Assembly (NCBI GenBank): GCA_030374735.1
Contig: JASCIV010000159.1
Span: forward strand, 1 to 36,705
Length of the DNA stretch: 36,705 nt
Source: Gracilaria caudata
Taxonomy: Eukaryota > Rhodophyta > Florideophyceae > Gracilariales > Gracilariaceae
Direction: 5' to 3'
The position numbers and the translations under genes were made by a program. Positions 9,454 to 18,000 of the stretch are shown one piece after another; within the stretch, counting starts at the first letter, position 1; each line of letters starts with the position of its first letter. The notes under the pieces are model-generated. The model saw only the letters and a program-made list of their open reading frames with translations. It was not told where the DNA came from and did not search any database.

Positions 9454-9482
9454 CGTCGTACTGCCAAATTGGCAGTACGACG
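9454..9482. repeat. Inverted repeat, 14-nt arms with 1-nt loop
   Basis: The arms CGTCGTACTGCCAA and TTGGCAGTACGACG match perfectly around a single A. It lies about 175 nt upstream of the first plausible ATG of the Uma2-like gene. An operator-like dimer site or a transposon remnant are both possible. Confidence 0.85.
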
Positions 9483-9655
9483 GTAAACTCATCTGGAGCT
9501 CCAAAACTCTGCCCTCGACGAAGTTGTGGTTCTCCGGCTTACACGCGGCCAACGCGCCGCTTCTAGTATAAGAATACCTTCGGTACGGCGGCGGCTAAAC
9601 GGCCTGCACAAAGACACTTGTGTTCGGATGGGCTACTCTATCACCGCCCGGCACT

Positions 9656-10823
9656 ATGGAATCTCACACACCTCAAGAGCTTCCGGACACATTATCACCA
9701 AATTCTGAGCCTTCAAAGACCACCGTTGTTCCTTCTTCTCTGCATAACAAATCCTACATGCGACGAAAGTAATACAAGCTCACCACCTCCACTTCGTACG
9801 TGGGGTTCTCTTCATGGGAAGACTTGCACTCTCGAGGAGTATTTGGAACTCTCGTTTTCGGATTTTGGTAAATACGAGCTCATCGAAGGAAAACTTGTAG
9901 ATCGAGAAATGCCTGATTATAACCGTGATGACACAAGAAACGCTTTCAAAGAAGAATGTGATCTAGGAGCGAGACCAGGCGAAAAAGCCATGGTGGATAC
10001 GTCTATGGCAATTCTAGAAAGCTCATCATCATCTTCAGCTCCAAGATACAGAATCCGCACCCCAGACTTTTCCGTTGGGCCTGAGTTATCTGAAGAAGAG
10101 AGAAAAAGACTCCCATCCGCCTATAGAGGCATTACATGGACACCAAGAAACCGTGCGAGGCTCACAGTTGAGATCACCAGCTTCAATGCTTCCACTGATA
10201 TTGATGAAAAGGCACAGGACTACGCAAAGGAAAAGGTTTCCAGATATATGATAGTTCACAGAAACAAAAAGAATGCCGGCACCAACAAACATAAGCGTGC
10301 TGTTCACTATGGGCGATTGGAAGGAGATTCGTATAACTTCGCCTCATATGAAAAAGGCTCAAACGAGAAAGTTGGATCACTTGGCCCCTTGCATCACACG
10401 GCTGACATTCTTCTCGATCCAAGAAAACTGAGAGCAATAACTGAGAGAAAGAGAGAACAAGGAGAGCTCGAACGTCAACGAAAAGAGGCTAAGGAGCGCG
10501 AGAGGCGAGAGAACGAAGAGCGAAAAAAGGCTGAGGACTGGGAGAGGCGAGAGAAGGCAGAGCGAAGAAAGGCTGAAGAGCGCGAGAGGCGAGAGAAGGA
10601 AGAGCGAAAAAAGGCTGAGGAGCGCGAGAGGCTGGAGAAGAAAGATCGAAAAAAGGCTGAGGAACGCGAGAGGCGAGAGAAGGAAGAGCGAAAGAAAGCT
10701 GAGGAGCGGACTCGAGCGGAAAGGCATAAGAGAAAGTCTCTGAAGGATCGTTTGAGGAAATTAGGTGAGCCTGTTAGCGATAGCAGCTCAGAATGTAGTT
10801 CTCCGCCACGGAAGAGAAGGTAA
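9656..10823 (+). CDS. Uma2-family (DUF820) nuclease domain fused to repetitive charged coiled coil
   Basis: The frame open from 9618 to 10823 encodes a domain with Uma2 (PF05685, PD-(D/E)XK fold) hallmarks in order: TLEEYLEL, KYELIEGKLVD, TPDFSVG (Asp codon at 10065), LTVEITSFNAS (Glu codon at 10170), DIDEKAQDYAKEKVSRYMIV and a later VHYGRLEGDSY. The presumed catalytic Asp, Glu and the conserved Lys of DEK are present. After it come about 110 charged residues with a 14-residue repeat and a Ser-rich basic tail ending SPPRKRR. No in-frame ATG precedes the domain; the frame begins with TTG. A 38-codon ATG frame starts at 9656 (MESHTPQELPDTLSPNSEPS) in another phase and stops at 9770, so a short intron or frameshift at about 9720-9840 is likely. 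Uma2 is mainly bacterial, notably cyanobacterial. The domain call is good; the 5' structure is unresolved. Confidence 0.68.
10500..10709 (+). repeat. Coding minisatellite, five 42-bp units
   Basis: Five consecutive 42-bp units encode a 14-residue repeat of the form ERREKEERKKAEER inside the Uma2 fusion protein. Units 1 and 4 are the most diverged (ENEERKKAEDW; ERLEKKDRKKAEER). The unit length keeps frame and helical phase, giving a long single charged helix or coiled coil. Recent expansion is suggested by near-identity of units 3 and 5. Confidence 0.85.
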
Positions 10824-11757
10824 TGCATCACGTTTGTGAAAGGTGGAAATGAGCATGGTTCTCATCTGTATTTGTTTAGAACCAGAGGTTCTGCTCAACG
10901 CGCTTCTGCTCTACCAGCACGAGAGTGGCGGCGTGGGATCGGCATGCCTTGGGTAGTGGCCGTCGTGGCCGTCCTGACTATGTTGTGTGGCAGGCTGCGC
11001 AGCATGCTCGGACGTATTGTTTCTCGCGGAAACATTGTCAGCCATCATCAATGCCAAAGACAGGCGCTTTCGTGACGAAGTAATCGATTTGAATTGCGTT
11101 AAAGTGTTTGTTTGTGGTCTTAGCAATCAAGAGATTGGTGTCCCGCGAAATAGAATAGCACTAAGCACTTGGTGGTCCGAAACAGAACGGCGCGATGTGA
11201 CGGATTGATGCGGCGATGTGCGACACTTGATGATGAGGATTAATGATTTCGTCATGTGAAATATCAACACGAACAACTCCAAGTCCACGCTCAACACATG
11301 CGCGGATTGCCGCCTTGTATTTCACGCAAGCTGTTTCGGCGCTTCCACAAGCTCTCAAACGCCGCCATCCACGACCCAAACTAGACTTGCAACGTTTGTC
11401 TGGCGGCCGAGGAACAGAGAAAGCAGCAAGAGGCTGCCATGCTTGCCAAGCATCGCGCCCGTCCGGCTCAGAAACGAGCCAGCGGAAAGCGTCCGCGACG
11501 GGTTGCCTCTTACCTTGGAAGCTTCTGCCCGCTGCACCCGTGCAGCGTGTGGCATACCGCAACAATTCCAAGCCTGCCACTTTGTTGCTTCTTCCCTTCC
11601 GATCGGAGACCACCCCCGCCTTGAGTCGCCACCACAGACGCCGCCGCCGCCTCCTCCGCGCAGCGGTGAACCACCGCATTCTGCCAAACGAGCTGATGAG
11701 CGTCAGTCGGCGGCGAGTCGAGGGCGCGCACACTCATCAACAAATTCGAGGGTGGAG
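10824..11757. other. Region without a confident gene
   Basis: Short ATG frames occur (for example 11439-11624, Arg/Lys-rich N-terminus then Pro-rich) and longer frames on the minus strand with low-complexity Arg-rich translations. None resembles a known protein, and most begin at non-ATG codons. It could be promoter, UTR, or a decayed gene. Confidence 0.4.
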
Positions 11758-12228
11758 ATGTCCATCAGCATAAATGATCCCATAAACAGTAATACCCACG
11801 GAGCATACGGCGCGGCGGCGGGTACAACACCGGAGGCCGCCGCTCCAATGCACCCATCATCCGCGCACTCTGGTGCGCTCGCCGCTGGAAGCTCTCAGAG
11901 CCGCATCACCTCAATACCGATCGCGGATTCCGCCGATGCGCATACATCCGCCATCCGCAGAGAAGTGCCGAATGCTGCCACGAGAGCGCACTTCGGTAAC
12001 CGAATGAGGTCGACGTCCCCGCTTCCCCAAAGCACCGTTCCTTTTCAACGTGCACTTGCAAACGAGCCCACCGGCAGACATGACGAAGTTGGAGAACGGA
12101 ACCACAACGAGCAGCAAAGCGTCAAACACATATTTAGGTACAACAACCAAACCGCCTTCAAACAGAGCAACGCCAAACAGCACACGTGCGAAAAGCAAGT
12201 CCAAGTCGAAACCGGTTCTCGCGGATGA
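11758..12228 (+). CDS. Possible Ser/Ala-rich disordered protein, weak
   Basis: The ATG at 11758 opens 156 residues (MSISINDPINSNTHGAYGAA...) rich in Ser, Ala, Thr and Pro with no recognisable domain. In the same DNA, a second frame from about 12006 to 12250 reads as a Thr/Ser/Lys-rich tail (KSKSKSKPVLADDTIPAAL, then stop) that looks at least as protein-like as the end of the first frame. A small intron or a frameshift near 12050-12130 may join them. It may equally be noncoding. No function is proposed. Confidence 0.28.
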   Translation: MSISINDPINSNTHGAYGAAAGTTPEAAAPMHPSSAHSGALAAGSSQSRITSIPIADSADAHTSAIRREVPNAATRAHFGNRMRSTSPLPQSTVPFQRALANEPTGRHDEVGERNHNEQQSVKHIFRYNNQTAFKQSNAKQHTCEKQVQVETGSRG

Positions 12229-12855
12229 CACCATTCCCGCTGCCTTGTAGAACGTATGTCTGGCGCCGCCACAGCGCAGTAACAGAATGCACAATGCTTT
12301 TATTGCGCACAACTACGCGTATGGTCGCGCATGGCAGGCGCAACCGCTACGAATGTAAAGGTATGAGGTAGATACCTGGTGTCCAAGATATCATATATGT
12401 TTAATCCAGAAGTTCTCGCATTGGTTCTGGCCCAGAACGGTTCCCGTTCCCGTTTGTTTTCTCGATGGATGGCGTGAAATTCGTGGGCGTGAACGGCTGT
12501 GATCCAAATTAGACCATAATGCCGTCTTGGCCATGATAGCCCCCAAGCAGATCCTGGTCTACTAGACCAAGTAGATCCTGGTTGGGGGGCTAGGTATCAT
12601 GGCCATCGATGATCGCCCCGTGTCGTTTTCTTCTGGTGGCGGAAAGACTTCAGCGGCAATGCTGCACCAAACATGGCATTCAGAACCAAATCTAAATTTT
12701 GAGCTCTCGCCTTTGAGATTCCGCCATACCCTGCAAATGTTGCCGGTGAGAATCGGCGGTGCAGGACACTGTGCAACCGATGCCCTCGCCCGGTCGATTG
12801 CCATCAGACGAGTTGTGCGAGCTAACCTGCAACAATCGCCATCCCCTTCGTCGAA
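12229..12855. other. Intergenic region upstream of the RUS gene
   Basis: About 630 nt with no supported gene. It holds the imperfect hairpin at 12528-12605 and should include the promoter of the RUS-family gene. A frame at 12599-12895 starts with ATG but has no recognisable features. Confidence 0.45.
12528..12605. repeat. 78-nt imperfect hairpin with internal direct repeat
   Basis: The outer arms TGGCCATGAT and ATCATGGCCA are perfect, followed inward by matching G/C runs (GCCCCC against GGGGGG). The inner part contains CAAG(C/T)AGATCCTGGT twice and a smaller palindrome TGGTCT-ACT-AGACCA. No target duplication is evident at the borders. It may be a MITE-like remnant or a structured transcript. 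Confidence 0.7.
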
Positions 12856-14382
12856 ATGCTTCCACTACTTCAAAATCGCCCCCATACTCAATTAACCTGC
12901 CGCCTATCTCCCACAATTGCCACGCGCAGCAACTCCTGTTCGCAATCGCCATCAAACCATTCGCGTCGACAGTCGCAACCTGCTTTTCAGTTTCTTCATA
13001 AACGTCGACCCCTAGACCCAGTCGACAAAGAAAAGTTGGACAGCGAAAGCGAGCCCGTATCTGCAGAAGCCGCTGCAGTGGAATATGTCCGTACGAGCAC
13101 GCGACAGTTTTTTGTGAATCGAGGAACTCGCCATTGTCGCAGTGGAGCCTTCTATCGGGAAGGTGATACTTTAACAGTGCACGAGAAAGTCATATCAAAA
13201 ACGTGGCGTGGAAGATTCGTTGACCGTCTTAAACGACTTGCATTTCCTGAAGGATATCCCCAAAGCGTTGGACCAGGCTTTGTAGAGTATACCAAATGGA
13301 GATTGTCAGCATTTTTCTGGGGTGGTGCCATTGGAGTCTTCTCCACACAAGGTTTGTTGCTTGCTGTTGGTGTTGGGAGACAAAGTGCTGCTCCGCTTGC
13401 AGCAGCCCTGCAATGGGTGATTCGAGATGGAATGGGACGCGCCGGACGTATGTTATTTTCCCAAGTTGGAAACGGATTCGATGCGGAGACTAAGCAATAC
13501 AGATTGATGGCTGCCTTAGTGCTCAATCTTTCGTGTGCGTTGGAGAGTGTGACGCCAGTTATTCCGCAATTGTTCTTACCTCTTGCTTGTGTGGCAAACA
13601 TGGCGAAGGGAGCCAGCACTGTTGCGGCTGCCAGTACTCGAAGTGCAATCTATCGAAGTTTCATGCGCACAGAGAATTTGGGTGATATCACCGCCAAGCA
13701 AGAGACGGTCGGCGTTGTGGGGGATCTCATGGGAACTGCTGTAGGAATATTACTTTCTCGGGCTACCGCAGGAAGCAGAGAGCTTTCAAGTGCTATATTT
13801 CTATCTGTTTCAGCAGCTCATATGTTTTCGGCTTATCGCGAAATCAAAGGCATTCAGTTGGCAAGTTTGAACAGACAGCGCGCACACATGCTGATCAAAT
13901 ACTATCTGGAGGAAGGAAGAGTTCCCAATTTGAGGCTTGGCAATAGAAACGAGCGCATTGTGAACAGACCTTGGCTCGACTCTTTGCATGCTCCAAACAT
14001 AGATCTTGGTGCCAGACTTCAAGAATGTGCTCCAGATGCAGAGGCTCTTCAATATCTGCTACGACTTTACAAGAACGAACGATATCTATTCACCTATGAG
14101 AATGCACGAATGAAGATTGTGCTTCGTAACGATGCGAACAGTCGCGATTGCTTGAAAGCGTTTCTTCAGGCCGATTATTTTTGGAATCGGTACAAACGAG
14201 AGGGTATTCGAGAGAGTCGGAATCGTGATTTAGTTGAAGAGGCTTACAAGTTTGCAAACTCCAAGTTTGATTCATTTGCCCGCGAAGCGCGCTTGAATGG
14301 GTGGTTGACAGATTCGGTCTTACTTCGACCCATTGGTCGTCGCGCTTCATGGAATAACTCAGCAAGCGCTTTACGGCGGTGA
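12856..14382 (+). CDS. ROOT UV-B SENSITIVE (RUS/DUF647) family protein
   Basis: A 508-residue frame starts with ATG at 12856. Residues 1-55 are Ser/Arg/Gln-rich and acid-poor, consistent with an organelle transit peptide (inference). The DUF647 core covers roughly 110-360: FPEGYPQSVGPGFVEYTKW, WGGAIGVFSTQGLLLAVGVG, AAALQWVIRDGMGRAGRMLF, QYRLMAALVLNLSCALESVTP, FLPLACVANMAKG and LGDITAKQETVGVVGDLMGT. These match the plant RUS proteins closely. In Arabidopsis RUS1 and RUS2 act together in UV-B sensing and vitamin B6 or auxin-related growth; human C16orf58 is related. Hydrophobic stretches in the core suggest membrane association. The C-terminal 150 residues are the family's soluble tail. Family identity is strong; which RUS clade it belongs to is not resolved. 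Confidence 0.92.
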   Translation: MLPLLQNRPHTQLTCRLSPTIATRSNSCSQSPSNHSRRQSQPAFQFLHKRRPLDPVDKEKLDSESEPVSAEAAAVEYVRTSTRQFFVNRGTRHCRSGAFYREGDTLTVHEKVISKTWRGRFVDRLKRLAFPEGYPQSVGPGFVEYTKWRLSAFFWGGAIGVFSTQGLLLAVGVGRQSAAPLAAALQWVIRDGMGRAGRMLFSQVGNGFDAETKQYRLMAALVLNLSCALESVTPVIPQLFLPLACVANMAKGASTVAAASTRSAIYRSFMRTENLGDITAKQETVGVVGDLMGTAVGILLSRATAGSRELSSAIFLSVSAAHMFSAYREIKGIQLASLNRQRAHMLIKYYLEEGRVPNLRLGNRNERIVNRPWLDSLHAPNIDLGARLQECAPDAEALQYLLRLYKNERYLFTYENARMKIVLRNDANSRDCLKAFLQADYFWNRYKREGIRESRNRDLVEEAYKFANSKFDSFAREARLNGWLTDSVLLRPIGRRASWNNSASALRR

Positions 14383-15065
14383 AACACACCGATGTGAAGC
14401 TAGTGTCACTGACTTGAATCGTGGTAAAGTATCACAAACCCTTCTTTTTTTGATGTTGGGACTGAGCTTTGATATCCGTCCGGCAAATGTACCCTACAGA
14501 AGCATTATATTTCGACAGTTTACTTCAGCATCAAGTTGGGGAATCAAAGGTAGTTCTTCTGGAGCACTAGAGGGAGATAGGCCAAAATGCCACAGTGAGG
14601 TAGCATGAACTCATAAAGGTTCATTGCGGTACGATAATGACCTTAACCGTTAGGTTCAAGCGTTAGCTCTTTCTTGAGCTTTTCAATTCTTTGATATGTA
14701 GTTTTCTATCTACTACTCACCGCCGCTTACCAACCGTTTTCGCGCCTAGAACGAGGAGATAATACCACGCCACAGGAATGATAACAAATCAGTTTGGGGG
14801 AGCAAGAAAGTTAAGCACCGTAACTGAATCAACGCGAAGGCAGACAAGACAGTTTATTTCTAATGCATGGAGCATATTCGATAAGTTTCAAGTTACATGT
14901 TATGCAGACGCTTTATTCAAGTTTGGCGTTAAGCGCGGACGTTTTTGACTAGCAATTGTAGCTTGACCGTGAAGGTCTCTTACGTGATTGTTAAAATATG
15001 TACAGGTTGCCTTTTGCGGCGATGTATGTCACACTGCACCTGCGACCCAAAGTTTACCACACGCA
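14383..15065. other. Intergenic region between convergent genes
   Basis: About 680 nt between the ends of the convergent RUS and PHD genes. It contains only short, low-quality frames and no clear repeat or RNA gene. It presumably carries the two 3' UTRs. Confidence 0.5.
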
Positions 15066-18000
15066 CTAGCCGTGATGACTATGGCCTCTTCGACTTCCTC
15101 TTCCGTGGCCATCCCCATTCATGCGTCTGCTACTTCCTCCGTTCATTCCCAACAAACCTCCACTTTGTCTCGGTCCTCCCATTGACATCCATGATTCTTG
15201 CAAGGGCTTTCGGGATCTTCTCAGTCCATCTGAATCAGGGGGTCCACCTCCAGGTCGTCTGCTCATATTCCGTTCATGATCGTCGGACATGCTGGGGCGA
15301 CTGTTTCGATACGCGTAACTCCTACTCCACAACTGCGTTGGCGTGCCTCCATTCTTCCCCTTGTCGTCGTCACGGCCATGATGTCCAGAGTCTCGTGCAG
15401 GACCAAAGCGCCTGCGGTCCTCATGAAAACTAGGCTTTCCGCTGTTCAAACCATGAGAACTGCTTCTTGCATATCCTCTTCCGTGGCTAAAGGAATGTGA
15501 GCGTTTTGACTGTGAAAAGGACGGGATAGAACCACGTGATCTTTCATAATCCATGGACTTGCTCCGGAAACTTTGCCCTGAACCTCGATGATATCCGTTT
15601 CCCATATTGCTCACTCTCGGACTGAGACCTGTTGAATTTCGCAAACTGTCTAAGTTCGGTTTAGAGCTAAGAGGCAAAGCCGCTCCGAGCTTCGCGGTAC
15701 TGCCCTTAATGCTGGCTACGGGAGGTGGGGCAGAGTTTGGTTTGACAGGGGGTTTCACTGTCGTTTTCGTAGCCGGCTTCCAGAAGCCCTCTAATCTTCT
15801 CTGGAAAACGTCGCTGATGGTCGTGCCACTCGAGGGCATATCTGCTTTGGAAGTTTCGTCAGCGTCACTGCTCCTTGGCTTCTGGACGTCTACACTGGCA
15901 ATCGAAGTACTTTGCGCTAAGGATGCTTTCCGAATTTCAGCCACAGGCATCGAGCGAATGGACCTCAGAGCGTTCACCGGGGGCGCTGGAGAACGCGATA
16001 ACGGAATAGGAGCAGTTGCTGTCAAAGCTGAATCCGGGTCCTTCGGTTCATCCGTATTCTTCTTTTCTTCCGGAATCACTTCAGCTTCCGACTTCGAGTT
16101 CGTCACAGTTTGTGCTGACTTCGTTATCAAGGTTTCCGATGGAGTCCTCTCCCGTTCTGGCTTCGCAGTATCCTTCTTCTCCGGCCGGCTGTTTCCTTGA
16201 GATTGCGGAGATGAGGTACGAGGAGCAGATTTCAAAGGTATTTGCCTTTCCGGGGACGGGCTGGGGCTCTTCTTGCGAGAACTCTGACTCTCGGTTGCGG
16301 GCGCAACTGGCGGCTTCTCCATTTGAGATTCATTATCATCTGCAATTGCCATCGGTGACAGCGACTGCGAATCTCGGAGTGACGACTTCGCAGTTGAACG
16401 GATTGCACTCTTGAAGGACGGCAGCGGAGATGAACGGAGCTTTGGCGATGCGATTGGGGATCGCCTTCGTGGTGACGATTGTGTTTCTGTTGCCAAGCTT
16501 CCTGACAAGAAGCTCGACGACAGATGTTTCGGAGTAGACGCCCTCGGAGACGGCATCTTCAGCGTTGGTGTCGCCGGCTTTGAGCTCCTTTCCTCAGACG
16601 AATGAGGTGGAGACCTTGGAGACGCCTTTGGAGACAAGAGTCGGGGCGAAGGTTTATGTCTCTGTATGCCATCATGCTCTTCTAGTTCTTCCAGTGGAAG
16701 ATCATTGGGCTTCGAATTGCGTTCTTCGCTTTCCGGACTTCGGTGCGCCGCAGCAAGCATTGAAGGGCGCTTTTTCAAAGCATGAATAAAGGTCTTGCCC
16801 TTTTCTCTCTCTGAATTTGCAGCCTCTTTCTTCTCTTCACGTAGAACTAATCTGGTGGACTCAAGTATTTGCCCATTATCAGGAAGACTCTTTTTCTCGC
16901 TCACAACAACCATGCTAACGGAAACTGTTGGCAAAACTTTGGCTGGAGGTCTCTCACCTGTTTCACCTTCACCTTTCTCTCTGCTCTCCTCTTCTTCTAT
17001 GTCTTCGATTCTCCTTTCCGTCAAGAGGCGTTTCTTTACCGGGGACTTGTCAGGTTCCATGCCCACACTTTTGTTCATCGCCATTATCCGCTCCTTCATC
17101 AATAGCCATTCTTTGCGATTCGGTTTCACAGCACCATTCCTCTCCTTGTCCCCACTGGATGGTTCCCTTTCCTCAGTACGTTCTCCCTCCGTGTGGGAAG
17201 CACTTTCCCTCATAAGCTTCGTGCTACCCAGTACTGAAGGTCCGGACACAAATAGCTGGATGTCCAGGGGCCTCTCAGAATCTGGAAAGTCTTTGTCCAA
17301 AGAAGATCTTCTGTCCACGTCCCTCAACGAAGACCCTGTTCTCCGTCGCTTGCTTTCATTCGAGCGTACCTTCTCAGTCATCATATGCTTCCTTCTGCGA
17401 TTCCCAAAGCTATGGCTGTCAGGCGAAACACTGTCTTTCCTATTTGAATTTGGCTTCTCAAAACGATCTCTGGATCTTGAATCTCTTTCCCGGCGGTTGA
17501 TATCTTTTGTCGGTTCTCCATTACTTCGCGAGGCGTTCGGTGCTTTGCTGCTCACGCCAGTCTGTTCAGCATCTGGATGCGATTGCAGCGATTGCGGTTT
17601 TTGCAAGGATTTGGCCTCAGAAGGCGAGGATACCGTCGGCTCTGTTAGGTGTCGCTTATGTTTAGATTCCGTAGAACGATTTTGTTGGCGCACGTCCGAT
17701 AGTGTAGGCTTTGCCGCTACCTCCTGGCTTTCGACGACTGGTGGAGATACACTGGCCTTAGCGGCGCTCCCACGTACCTGACTTCCCGCCCTAGACGTCT
17801 TTGGTCGACCCGGCGGAGACGTCCTCGGAGAAGTCCCGTTTTCAGTTGTTCTCGGTCTCTTTCTCTCTCTCTCCCTCTCTTCCATTCTTGCAAAAAGCTT
17901 CATTGTCTGCTGCAACTTCCGTTCTTCCCTTGACATCCCTCGAGAATCAGAGTTGAGATCAATCTCAACGCCGCTTTCTATATGTCCTGCATCATGACGC

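Larger units (their letters stand above)
8421..9655. other. Intergenic region between divergent genes
   Basis: About 1.2 kb between the divergent pathogen-related and Uma2-like genes, so it should hold both promoters. It contains two near-perfect palindromes (listed separately), an ATG-trinucleotide run near 9160-9175, and a short duplicated GTATAACAC motif near 9233 and 9248. The only frames start at TTG or need an unsupported 38-nt intron. I call no gene here. Confidence 0.5.

Noticed and set aside
10475..10831. A minus-strand Ser/Phe/Arg-rich frame opposite the coiled coil
   Set aside because: It is the antisense shadow of the 42-bp coding repeat.
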